Positions 36,301 to 44,382 of a DNA stretch of 58,659 nt are shown here, piece after piece. Position numbers and translations under genes: made by a program. Source of the DNA: Muribaculaceae bacterium (GTDB taxonomy: Bacteria; Bacteroidota; Bacteroidia; Bacteroidales; Muribaculaceae); NCBI GenBank assembly GCA_017557625.1, contig JAFYYG010000048.1:1-58659 (forward strand), given 5' to 3'. Positions within the stretch are counted from its first letter, which is position 1; every line of letters begins with the position of its first letter. Below the pieces are notes generated by a model. The model had not been told where the DNA came from. It was given only the letters and a program-made list of their open reading frames with translations, and did not search any database.

Positions 36301-38493
36301 ATGTATGACAACGGCAACGCCGACTGGTCTAACGGCATCAAGCTCTATCCATACGCCAACAATAGCCAAATCTTCTGGAACTGGGACGGCTCATGGGCTG
36401 AATCGGCATTCCCAACCACTACCATGGGTGGCCAAAGCTGGTTCTATTGCACATTCCTCGGCAAGGAAGAAATTGGCGCTATCCTCTACAACGGGGCCAA
36501 CAGCAACGAGCGCTTCGAGGTGAGTCATACCGACACAGATGTATTCATGAAGTTCCCGATTGCCAACGACAACTGGACAACAGGTCAAGACCTCACTGGC
36601 GAGTACGCACAGTATCTACCCGATGTTGAGAAACCAGAGGAAGGCGACAACGTTACTCCCGAGCAAGAGACTATTATCCCCGACTGCGCTGTAGCAATGG
36701 ACGACTGCCTATACTTCTACTTCGAGAACGCTAGCTTCGGCGCACCTTACGCATGGGTTTACAGCAACACCAACACCTATAGTGAGCACGGCTTCCCAGG
36801 CGAGGCACTGACCGAAGTTGTGGGCACCGCACCTAACGGCAACCTCGTGTACCGCTGGACCTACAGCGACGACAGCAGCCATCCAAGCGACGTCATCTTC
36901 ACCAACAACGGCCAGAACGAGGTTGGACCATTCGAGTTTGTCAACGGCGGCTACTACACAACCAGTGGCATGATTGGCGAGGCTCACGAAGACATCCTGA
37001 CCTTGGCGCAGATTCTCCAGAACGGCAAGTTAGGTGAGGAATACCTTATCAGCAACGACCTCACCGCTGTAATTACTTTAGAAAAGAAGGAAGATGTGTG
37101 CGTCTTCGCCAAGGATGCCGACGGCGACGCTTTGGAACCATCTATTAACGATGAAGACCGACCCATTCATCCTGTTGTGCAAGACTGGTACTTCGACCAA
37201 AGCAACTGGGTAGAGTTTAAGCTGCCAGGAGAGAGAGACTTGACTCTTGACGACATGAGCCTGATGAGTCAGACCGTGGTTGGCCGCCTCGTTGAGAAGA
37301 CTCCCAATCCGCTGATCGAGTTGCTTGCCAACCCAATTCCTAACGAGGAGATGAGCTACATTCCTAACAATTACCTCGTTGCCAACTATCGCTTAACTTA
37401 CGCCGATGAAAACTACTTCTTTGTTCAGCCAAAGAAAAATGAGTACAACATCCTCAAATATGCCGTTTATCGTGGCAATGGCAAATTCGACATGGCCAAC
37501 CAGAGTGGCGAGAACGAATGGGACATCCCAGAATTAAATGGTGAAATTCGTTTGAGTGGTGAACAACCTTACTACCAGGGCGAAACCGAGCTTGACTCGT
37601 TATTCGATGTGAACGGAGTTTATAATTTGGAGGTAATTTCCAAGATGGGTGGCAGGACACCATATATAGCTGTAGTCAACGCCACTAAGATTGGCATGTT
37701 CGAAGAGAATATGACACCTCTTGCCGAGGTACTTGAGAGCGGAGTTGACAACACCGAGTATAGAATCGCCGAAGACCTCGCAGTGGCAGCGGCTCCAATG
37801 GGCCAGAACTTCGCCTTCCTCACCGACGGCAGCGACAACTGGATTAAGGTAGTCTTTGAATCTGAAAGTGACAGCGAGGCTGCTATCATCGAAAGCTTCA
37901 TGACTCAAAACGCCATCAAGGGCGGAACCCTCAAGGGCAGACTTTACAACCACGACCTCAATCCTTACATCGAACTCACCGCAATACCAGAAGTTGGCGA
38001 GGAACCAGTAGATTATAACATTGAGACCGTGAACCTCGACGAAGAGTTCGTACTCAAAGAGAACCAAGTTATCGACGTGACGGGTTATTGGAACGATAAG
38101 GATGGCGCTCTCCGCGCTTACGCTCCAAGCAATGCTATCCAGGGTCAGAGCCTTACGCTCAGCACTGATTGGCTTGATGGTGTATCACTCGCCAACGGCA
38201 CGCTCTATCAAGTGCGCGCTGCCATCACTCTCAAAGAGCCTTGGCAGACACAGCCCAGCGGCATCAACCTGCTTGATTATGACTATGACTTCCAGAACTA
38301 CCTCGCCTATGCCGTTGATGAACCTACCAGCAACATCCCAACTGGTGTTGTTGACATCAACAACGGAGTAATCGCAGTGCGCTACTACAACCTCCAGGGC
38401 ATAGAAATCGCTTCCCCAACTCAGGGCGTGAACATCGTTGTCAGGGAATATGACAACGGCCGTCACACAGTGAGCAAGGTACTCTTCAAGTAA
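33397..38493 (+). CDS. Multi-domain secreted alpha-amylase (GH13)
   Basis: A 1698-residue exported starch hydrolase. After the signal peptide (MRKIYIIFAMALLLPLTTLA) comes a GH13 barrel (about 25-540) with all four conserved regions: EDVVANHRGG, GYRYDYAMGF (nucleophile D322), FSVGEYWGS (acid/base E347) and FLDNHDTF (D416). Chitobiase-C-like modules occur near 590-660 and 770-840 (GATIVYTTDGTEPTASS). CBM26-like starch modules lie near 665-760 and three more between about 845 and 1190. Two copies of an unnamed beta module (about 1200-1600; LAQILQNGKLGEEYLISNDL, later LAEVLESGVDNTEYRIAEDL) precede a sorting tail (VRYYNLQGIEI ... HTVSKVLFK). Start at 33397, where the signal peptide begins. Confidence 0.92.
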   Translation: MRKIYIIFAMALLLPLTTLAQGWPANYGGVMLQGFFWDSYKETPDCSPFGPWQYHQSNDATATHQPGYTWATIYGAGWTSGEEWQVPVTTWTSLLAHKDEITPYIDLLWLPQSGSTVADSTMIYYTSEDNSGRGGVRPWRNGQNWGYSDGSTITNPDCMGFVPVFYFHHGLSYQYNDQGELVPWTYTDGEGRTWTPISYFGTEAELRELISTFKAEGTGAIEDVVANHRGGLGTWAGDKNSIEFPTEWYQGTFCPEGEFISWTSDDVCCDDESGRGTGNPDCGGQGQWARDIDHHSPVTRAKVLKFLDFLKNDLGYVGYRYDYAMGFEEKHFAEYNTTLRPTFSVGEYWGSKGDISNWIHKTYMEGTYQSAAFDFPLQSDIREAFNYGNYRYLNNSGLISDPVLKRYAVTFLDNHDTFKDLPTDGSNYNWSNGKAYQHRVEKNIVEANAFILAMPGTPCLFYPHFMHPQWHETLVLLIKARRTAGITNESERSEAELKGNNGIQWIVTGSNGQVCFQLGDAVSDGCPEGFTPVWESDPDENGYKVARYSITSSLYDEIEKNEKKNLINGYPVIDRNSCTFSGSMTVKVKPSTEGCTLAYTTNGQTPTASDNIITQETSLTINDNITLKVGVVVDDNVPTSSVVTRQYVRTATESDKINFYVCDNNAPYLYVYYYDNNGNKYEPFGAWRGYLAFEQVQVGGINWWHVQMDKPDYPVNLIINWEGSQTPDIDGITSDVFYTVKDGQPNNVTNTYMPMIENPDLTIDIRTGSYEGAVSPKIVSSYSGATIVYTTDGTEPTASSPTIASGSSVTFNTDGNHYLRAGILKDGEVINQVARSYYITNGHGEGVNIYVKNMTTNDAPHIHAWNGEGTALTSPGFDDGGERLTETVENCGQTWYKKHFDDVPSGILFMLNDRKDMTGNITYLQEGQDYYFYYYPGAHFGDNAFQPGYIDVTADSKHTTDVKAITVFMYDNGNADWSNGIKLYPYANNSQIFWNWDGSWAESAFPTTTMGGQSWFYCTFLGKEEIGAILYNGANSNERFEVSHTDTDVFMKFPIANDNWTTGQDLTGEYAQYLPDVEKPEEGDNVTPEQETIIPDCAVAMDDCLYFYFENASFGAPYAWVYSNTNTYSEHGFPGEALTEVVGTAPNGNLVYRWTYSDDSSHPSDVIFTNNGQNEVGPFEFVNGGYYTTSGMIGEAHEDILTLAQILQNGKLGEEYLISNDLTAVITLEKKEDVCVFAKDADGDALEPSINDEDRPIHPVVQDWYFDQSNWVEFKLPGERDLTLDDMSLMSQTVVGRLVEKTPNPLIELLANPIPNEEMSYIPNNYLVANYRLTYADENYFFVQPKKNEYNILKYAVYRGNGKFDMANQSGENEWDIPELNGEIRLSGEQPYYQGETELDSLFDVNGVYNLEVISKMGGRTPYIAVVNATKIGMFEENMTPLAEVLESGVDNTEYRIAEDLAVAAAPMGQNFAFLTDGSDNWIKVVFESESDSEAAIIESFMTQNAIKGGTLKGRLYNHDLNPYIELTAIPEVGEEPVDYNIETVNLDEEFVLKENQVIDVTGYWNDKDGALRAYAPSNAIQGQSLTLSTDWLDGVSLANGTLYQVRAAITLKEPWQTQPSGINLLDYDYDFQNYLAYAVDEPTSNIPTGVVDINNGVIAVRYYNLQGIEIASPTQGVNIVVREYDNGRHTVSKVLFK

Positions 38494-38523
38494 TGCATAA
38501 TTCTTAATGCACAATTACAAAAG

Positions 38524-38558
38524 TGCTTGGCGCGGACTTCGTGCCAAGCATTTTTTTT
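38524..38558 (+). terminator. Terminator after the amylase gene
   Basis: TGCTTGGC (38524-38531) and GCCAAGCA (38543-38550) pair, followed by eight T. Confidence 0.9.
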
Positions 38559-38672
38559 GATTTTGTTGACAAAATTGTGGCTTTGGTAGGACGCCACAGC
38601 CTGTTAACATCTTTTTGAAATAAAAGACAAAAATACTCGCCTTTTTTATAATAGGTATATTAAAAAAAAACC

Positions 38673-38680
38673 TACCTTTG
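38673..38680 (+). promoter_or_regulatory. -7 box upstream of the repeat array
   Basis: TACCTTTG, then CACC and a GTG at 38685. This is the same four-base spacing seen in the leaderless genes, and the only good promoter box before the 1671-residue protein. Confidence 0.65.
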
Positions 38681-38684
38681 CACC

Positions 38685-38957
38685 GTGAAACTGTTTTTTG
38701 TCACAGATTTTAGACATAAGAACAAAAGAACAAAATATTTAGACACAAGAGAATATGTTCTTTTGTTCTTCTGTCCAAAAAAAAAGAGACAGGCAACGAG
38801 AATATGTACTTATGTTCTTCTGTCCAAAAAAAGAGACAGGCAACGAGAATATGTACTTATGTTCTTCTGTCAAAAAAAGAGACAGGCAACGAGAATATGT
38901 ACTTATGTTCTTTTGTCTAAAAAGAGAAAGAAAGAGACAATTTATATTTTTTACTAA
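38685..38957 (+). CDS. Candidate repeat-encoded leaderless ORF
   Basis: A 90-codon frame starts with GTG exactly four bases after the -7 box, stays open across the whole tandem array, and stops 14 bases before the next gene. The product is basic (MKLFFVTDFRHKNKRTKYLD at the start; RQATRICTYVLLSKK occurs twice, with DRQREYVLMFFCQKK between). Because the DNA repeat is 46-47 bases long, successive copies are read in different frames. A-runs of 9 and 7 bases inside it could change the frame by slippage. It may be a leader peptide, or the region may simply be structured 5' UTR. Homology cannot be judged. Confidence 0.35.
   Translation: MKLFFVTDFRHKNKRTKYLDTREYVLLFFCPKKKRQATRICTYVLLSKKRDRQREYVLMFFCQKKRQATRICTYVLLSKKRKKETIYIFY
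38744..38922 (+). repeat. Tandem 46-47-base hairpin repeat in the 5' leader
   Basis: Three full copies begin at 38786, 38833 and 38879, with a partial copy from 38744. Each copy carries GAGACAGGCAACGAGAATAT followed by GTACTTATGTTCTTCTGTC and an A-run. GACAG and CTGTC at the ends, with GAGAA and TTCTT inside, allow an imperfect hairpin per unit. A second inverted pair, AGAACAAAAGAACA with TGTTCTTTTGTTCT, spans the partial copy. Confidence 0.8.
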
Positions 38958-38971
38958 CTACTAAACATTTC

Positions 38972-41900
38972 ATGCGTATGAAAAAATTACTAACATTTCT
39001 AACACTGCTCACACTCTCCATCGGAGTAGGATGGGCAGCTACAGAGACTAATGAGTTAACCATTAGTAAAACCGGTGCAACAGGAAGCACTTATACTGAC
39101 TGGACTTATAGCTTTGAGAATGGTGTTTCTTATTCCGGCAATAGCGCAAATAAGAATGACGTTGCAATCCAGTTACGCTCAAATAACAACAATTCTGGCA
39201 TTGTTTCAACCACATCAATTGGCACAATAAAAAAAGTTGTTGTCTCATGGTATAGTGAAACATCAAGTGGCAGAACATTAGACATCTATGGCAAAAATTC
39301 AGCCTATAGTTCTCCTTCTGATTTGTACGGCAGCACCAGTACACAAGGCACAAAACTTGGCTCAATAGTAAAAGGAACTTCTACAGAACTAACAGTTGAT
39401 GGTTCTTATGCCTATATTGGACTCCGTTCAAATAACGGTGCCATGTATATCACAAGCATTACAATCACTTGGGAAGTTGGTGGCACTACAGTCGAGACGG
39501 TAGCCACTCCCACATTCGATCCTGCCGAGGGAACTTTCACCGAGGCGCAGAATGTAACCATCTCTTGTGCAACTAGTGGCGCAACCATTTACTATACAAC
39601 CGATGGAAGTGCTCCTACAACAAGTTCAAGCACTTATAGCAGTGCAATCCCTGTTAGCGAGACCACTACCATCAAGGCAATGGGTGTTAAGAGTGACATG
39701 AACAACAGTGACGTTGCAACTGCTACTTATACTATCAACATTCCACAGCCAAGCAGTGAGGCCAGGTTCGAGCGCATCAACAGCACAAGTCAACTTGAGG
39801 CTGGCAAGCGCTATATCTTGGTTTATGAGACCACACCAGCTGGTATGGGTGCTATATCTACTACTAGCACAAAATATGGTATAAGCGAGACTGGTTCTAG
39901 CAACCTTACCGTTACTAATGGCGTTGCAACACTTCCAAGCGGTTCTGCTGTTAAGCCATTAACCCTTGGAGGTAATGCTACAGATGGTTGGACATTTGAC
40001 CTTGATGGTGCTTTGTTGAATCATACTGGCACTAAAAACACACTTACTACAGGAACAAGTAACACAACATGGACTATTGCATTCAGTGGCAATAATGCTA
40101 CTATCACAAACAAGACTAACACCACTCGTGTTATCAAATATAACAGCACAAGTGGTCAAGAACGTTTCGCTTGCTATGAAAGCGGTCAACAAGCCATCCA
40201 GCTCTACAAAGAAGTAGAATCAACCACAAGCAACAAATTGTATCTTATTGGTCAAGACATGAACAGCCAAAGTGGCTGGAACCTCAGCACTGGTCCAGAG
40301 TTCACTTACAGCAACTCTGCTGGCACTTATGCTGTTGACGCATATTTCGACATGGCCGACCGTTGCTACTTCCAGTTTGTTGATGGGCTTTCAGACAGCA
40401 ACAGTAACTGGGGCGGACTCACTGGCAGATATTATGCTGCGGGTAATGGTGACGTAGCAGTTGACACTTATGATATGGATGGTACCGTGCCATTGGGTTT
40501 CACCAACGACACACAATACAGTCCAGGTCAATACGCCTTCTCTGTTCCCGCTGGTATCTACACCATCGTAGTTGACAAACCCAACTGGAAGATTTATGTT
40601 ACTCAGCATGAGGTAACAATGACCATCAGTCCAAATAGCGCCACATTCGAGACTACTAAGAATGTAACTATGGCTTCGAACTTAACAGAACGTGGCGGCA
40701 AGATTTACTATACCACCGATGGTTCAGACCCAAGAGACCAATATTCTACTCGTCAAGAGTACACTGACCAACTTACAATCAGTGCTACCACAACCTTCAA
40801 AGCTGTTGCCGTTTTAAATTGCATCTATAGCGATGTAGTAGAGAAAACCTACACCAAGGCTCCTGCTGCTCCTGTGATTTCTCCTGCCAGCTGCACATTT
40901 AATGAGCCACTCACAGTGTCTATCACCGCCGAGAGCGGAGCCACCATCTATTACACCACCGATGGCAGCACTCCAACCAACGAGTCAACTCAGTACACTG
41001 GTTCATTCACAGTAAGCACTACCACTACCGTTAAGGCAAGAGCTTACGTTGGCGAGGCTTACAGCAATATAGCCGAGGCAACCTACACCTACAGCAACGT
41101 TCAACCCAGCACTGGCGACTTTACACTGGTAACAGAAGCAAGCCAGCTCGTAGCAGGTAATGAGTATATTATCCTTGCTAAATATAATGGAACCAACTAT
41201 GCTATGGGAACCATTAGCGGTAATAAGGGACAAAGTACTAACGATTTCACTCTTGATGGTACTATTGGTGTTAGTGGAAGCACTATTGCAGCTGGCACTG
41301 CAGTAAACGTCTTCACTCTTGAGGCGAGCGACAGCAACTGGAAATTTAAGCTAAGTGATAATTCATACATTGAAATGCCAAGCAGCACCAATATCACTAC
41401 TGGCAACAGTGGTACTGCTATGACTATTACCCTAGATAATAATCTTGCCGAAATAGTTGGCACAGCCACACCCACTCGCTTAATTCTTTTCTCTTCATCC
41501 AATAGTGTATTTGGAAACTATGCAAGTTCCAACGCAGGTGCATCTGGATATTCCAGTGGAGTTTACCTCTACACCCGTGCCACTAACGCCGTTCAGAATC
41601 CAGTATTCTCTCCAGTTCCTGGCATCTACAATGTAGATATCGCTGTAACCATCTCTTGCGCTACCGATGGTGCTACTATCTACTACACCACCGATGGCAC
41701 TGACCCAACAGCCACTACCGGCACTGAGTACACTGGTGAGATGGTAGTAAGCGAGAGCACCACCTTCAAGGCTATCGCCGTTAAGGACGGCAACACCAGC
41801 AGCGTGGTTACCGCAGCTTACACTATCAACAAGAACACAGAGATTGCAACCGTAACCTTGACCTACAGCGAGCCATTCACCGCTGGCATCGGCGACTTCA

Positions 41901-43987
41901 CTATCGACAACGTGAGCGGCTTCTCGCCAGTATGGTCACTCGACGGCAACTATGGTGTTAAAGGTACTTCTTACAGCAACGGCACCAACTATGCAGCTAC
42001 CAGCCGCCTGATTTCTCCAATCATCGACATGACTGGTTCTGTTCTGCCAAGTCTGACCTTCAGCCACCAAATCAACAAATACTTCAACGATGTTACTTCT
42101 CAATGTAAAGTATTCATCCGCGAGACCAGCAACGGCACAAGCGGCACATGGAAGCAGATTCCTATCACCTTCAGCGACCCAGTTGCTGCCGGTGGTTGGA
42201 CCAACGACATTGCAGTTGTTGACCTTACCGATGTCAATGGTGTAAGCTATGCCGACAAGAAAGTTCAAATCTCGTTCCTCTACACCAACCCAACCGAGGG
42301 CAGTGGTGCAGGTACTTGGGAGATTCAGAACTTCGTAGTTGAAGACCTCAGCGAGTACCGCATGGTTAACAACATTGCCGAGTTCCTCGCTCTTGACAAT
42401 GGCATCACAGCTAAGTTCAAGAATCCTGTTACCGTGCTCTACGACTATGCTCAGTACAGCAGCAGCCAGTATCACGAGTACATCTGGGTTAAGGACGAGA
42501 GTGGTTACATGCAGTTCTACATGGTTCCAACACTCAACAGTGACGAGAACAGCGGCAAGGACGGCAAGGCAGCCTACTACGAGAATGGCGACATCATCCC
42601 AGCTGGATTTGTTGTTACCAAGAACTACTATGAGTATGGCAAGTATGTTCAGGCTTACACCAACGACGCTCTGAACGCCGGCTTCGAGCAAGCAACCCAG
42701 AAGGGTCTTGCCGACCCTGAGCACATGGACTTCGACGTTTTGCATGGTCTTGATGCTACAAACCAAGATAATATCGACACCTGGTGCAACCGCTATATTG
42801 TTCTTGAGAAGATTAAGATTACTAGCAAGAGCGGCAAGAACTTCAGCTTCGCCAACGAGAGTAGCACCGTGAACCACTGCGTAGGCTACAACAAGTACAA
42901 CGGCGACGGCTCATTGCTCAAGGACGGCTCTACAAGTGCCGACGTTACTTTACCTGCTGCTGGTAACACTTACTACAACGTGACTGGTATCATCCAGTTG
43001 TGGCAAGGTGGCTGGGAGTTCATGCCTATCGAGTTCACCGAGTGGAAGGCCGATGAGGTTACTCTGCGTAAGCTCTGTGCCGATGGTGTTGAGACCCACG
43101 AGTACAAAATCAGCAACAACCTGATGGGTGTTTATGCAAGCGCCGATGGCACCAAGCTCTGGGTTAAGGACGACGACGGCCAGTCAATCTGGGAGGTTGA
43201 ACCTGATGCAACTTACAAGGACAACTTCCCCATCGAGGCTGATGGAAACACTCGTCTTGACCAAGCTCACTACGACCAGAGTAACTGGTGCGAGATTCAG
43301 CTTACCGCTGAGAATGCCAGCGACTTCGTGGGCAAGATCATCAATGGTGGTTCTATCCAGGGTACATTCTCTAACAAGACTAACCCAACAATGACTGGTG
43401 TAACCCTTACCAATGATGACATCTACAGTGCAGGTAGCTATGCACCTAACTATTACATGCCTGCAAACTTCTACGGCAACCAACCCTGCTGGACCAGCCA
43501 GCACGGTCAAGAAGGTCATGGCAACTACTTCTTCATGACTCCCAAGCCTCAAGAGTATGCTCAAATCGTTTGGGCTATCTGGGACAGCGAAAATGAGAAG
43601 ATGGTTATCACTGAGGATCCTAAATATAATTCTCACGAGTTCAAGGGCAGCTTCAGCATTAACCTCAACATGAACAGCGGTATTACTGATACTGACGCGC
43701 TTCATGATGGTATGGACGACGGTTTCGCCTATAACTTCTGTGCTATCATCCGCGTAAACAGCTCAAAGGCAGGCAGCGACCTCATGGTTTATCCTGTTGA
43801 CCTCACCTCACCAACCGATCCTGCCACCGCTATCAATAAAGTGGAGACTGGCAATGGTGTGGTTAAGAGCGTGAAATATGTGAATGTTGCCGGTATGGTA
43901 AGCGACACTCCATTCCAGGGCGTGAACATCGTGATTACCGAGTACACCGACGGCACTCGCACTGCAACTAAGATGCTTAACCGCTAA
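38972..43987 (+). CDS. Giant secreted protein with chitobiase-C-like repeats
   Basis: A 1671-residue exported protein; signal peptide MRMKKLLTFLTLLTLSIGVG (start at 38972 or at the second methionine, 38978). At least four chitobiase/hexosaminidase-C-like modules are visible near residues 173-256, 543-630, 631-708 and 873-953 (each with ATIYYTTDGS/T and a FKA(I/V)AV or similar strand). Between them lie repeated beta domains (LEAGKRYILVYETTPAG, LVAGNEYIILAKYNGTNYAM) and, from about 1370, a module also found in the amylase (YDQSNWCEIQL). A sorting tail ends it (VKYVNVAGMVSD ... RTATKMLNR). No catalytic domain is recognised; an adhesin or carbohydrate-binding role is likely. Confidence 0.85.
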   Translation: MRMKKLLTFLTLLTLSIGVGWAATETNELTISKTGATGSTYTDWTYSFENGVSYSGNSANKNDVAIQLRSNNNNSGIVSTTSIGTIKKVVVSWYSETSSGRTLDIYGKNSAYSSPSDLYGSTSTQGTKLGSIVKGTSTELTVDGSYAYIGLRSNNGAMYITSITITWEVGGTTVETVATPTFDPAEGTFTEAQNVTISCATSGATIYYTTDGSAPTTSSSTYSSAIPVSETTTIKAMGVKSDMNNSDVATATYTINIPQPSSEARFERINSTSQLEAGKRYILVYETTPAGMGAISTTSTKYGISETGSSNLTVTNGVATLPSGSAVKPLTLGGNATDGWTFDLDGALLNHTGTKNTLTTGTSNTTWTIAFSGNNATITNKTNTTRVIKYNSTSGQERFACYESGQQAIQLYKEVESTTSNKLYLIGQDMNSQSGWNLSTGPEFTYSNSAGTYAVDAYFDMADRCYFQFVDGLSDSNSNWGGLTGRYYAAGNGDVAVDTYDMDGTVPLGFTNDTQYSPGQYAFSVPAGIYTIVVDKPNWKIYVTQHEVTMTISPNSATFETTKNVTMASNLTERGGKIYYTTDGSDPRDQYSTRQEYTDQLTISATTTFKAVAVLNCIYSDVVEKTYTKAPAAPVISPASCTFNEPLTVSITAESGATIYYTTDGSTPTNESTQYTGSFTVSTTTTVKARAYVGEAYSNIAEATYTYSNVQPSTGDFTLVTEASQLVAGNEYIILAKYNGTNYAMGTISGNKGQSTNDFTLDGTIGVSGSTIAAGTAVNVFTLEASDSNWKFKLSDNSYIEMPSSTNITTGNSGTAMTITLDNNLAEIVGTATPTRLILFSSSNSVFGNYASSNAGASGYSSGVYLYTRATNAVQNPVFSPVPGIYNVDIAVTISCATDGATIYYTTDGTDPTATTGTEYTGEMVVSESTTFKAIAVKDGNTSSVVTAAYTINKNTEIATVTLTYSEPFTAGIGDFTIDNVSGFSPVWSLDGNYGVKGTSYSNGTNYAATSRLISPIIDMTGSVLPSLTFSHQINKYFNDVTSQCKVFIRETSNGTSGTWKQIPITFSDPVAAGGWTNDIAVVDLTDVNGVSYADKKVQISFLYTNPTEGSGAGTWEIQNFVVEDLSEYRMVNNIAEFLALDNGITAKFKNPVTVLYDYAQYSSSQYHEYIWVKDESGYMQFYMVPTLNSDENSGKDGKAAYYENGDIIPAGFVVTKNYYEYGKYVQAYTNDALNAGFEQATQKGLADPEHMDFDVLHGLDATNQDNIDTWCNRYIVLEKIKITSKSGKNFSFANESSTVNHCVGYNKYNGDGSLLKDGSTSADVTLPAAGNTYYNVTGIIQLWQGGWEFMPIEFTEWKADEVTLRKLCADGVETHEYKISNNLMGVYASADGTKLWVKDDDGQSIWEVEPDATYKDNFPIEADGNTRLDQAHYDQSNWCEIQLTAENASDFVGKIINGGSIQGTFSNKTNPTMTGVTLTNDDIYSAGSYAPNYYMPANFYGNQPCWTSQHGQEGHGNYFFMTPKPQEYAQIVWAIWDSENEKMVITEDPKYNSHEFKGSFSINLNMNSGITDTDALHDGMDDGFAYNFCAIIRVNSSKAGSDLMVYPVDLTSPTDPATAINKVETGNGVVKSVKYVNVAGMVSDTPFQGVNIVITEYTDGTRTATKMLNR

Positions 43988-44040
43988 CCAAACCACTAAT
44001 TTCACTAATTCTCAATAATTAGTTTAATTACACTAATAAT

Positions 44041-44078
44041 AAGGTGCTTGCCCAATCGAGGGCGGGCACCTTTGTTTT
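44041..44078 (+). terminator. Terminator after the giant secreted protein
   Basis: AAGGTGCTTGCCC (44041-44053) pairs with GGGCGGGCACCTT (44060-44072) with two G-T positions, then a T-rich tail. Confidence 0.85.
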
Positions 44079-44146
44079 TGCACCGCCTCGCCCGCTTGCC
44101 CCGCTACTTGCCTTTGCCACTTGCCGCCCGCCTTGCCTTTGCCCAT

Positions 44147-44270
44147 GAAGCTACTCGAACGCCGTGCTTACGGCGCAATACTCCAACAACGCCCAGGCTA
44201 CGCTCTCCACCCTGCACTCTCCACCCTCCACTCTCCACTCTCCACCCTCCACTCTCCACTCTCCACTTCA
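44147..44270 (+). repeat. REP composite, copy 1 (hairpin, spacer, heptamer array)
   Basis: Hairpin CGCCGT-GCTT-ACGGCG at 44160-44175, preceded by GCTACTCGAA and followed by a spacer ending CCCAGGCTAC (44198). Then come nine CACYCTN heptamers (44208-44270). The same composite recurs at 45399-45490 and 47653-47749. Confidence 0.85.
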
Positions 44271-44280
44271 CTCTTGAATC

Positions 44281-44322
44281 CTAGGGGCTGTTTTGGTATT
44301 GCGCCGCAAGCGCGGCGTTCAA
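44281..44322 (-). repeat. REP hairpin, copy 4, inverted, with a compensatory base change
   Basis: Read on the minus strand: GAACGCCGC-GCTT-GCGGCGCAATACC. Compared with copies 1 and 2 the closing T-A pair of the stem is replaced by C-G on both sides while the GCTT loop is unchanged. This covariation supports a selected hairpin. With copy 1 it forms an inverted pair just upstream of the RAYT gene. Confidence 0.8.
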
Positions 44323-44370
44323 AAAAGATAAAAAATGCCTCCATCTTTTGTTTATCATCAAGAAAACCGC

Positions 44371-44378
44371 TATTTTTG
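44371..44378 (+). promoter_or_regulatory. -7 box of the RAYT gene, four bases from the ATG
   Basis: TATTTTTG, then CACT and the ATG at 44383. Confidence 0.65.
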
Positions 44379-44382
44379 CACT

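Noticed and set aside
38744-38922. Possible CRISPR array
   Set aside because: The repeats are directly adjacent with only A-run length differences and no unique spacers, and no cas genes are nearby.
41936-42877. Long minus-strand frame inside the giant secreted protein
   Set aside because: It is a shadow of the plus-strand gene, which has signal peptide, repeated domains and sorting tail; other long antisense frames in the window were dropped for the same reason.
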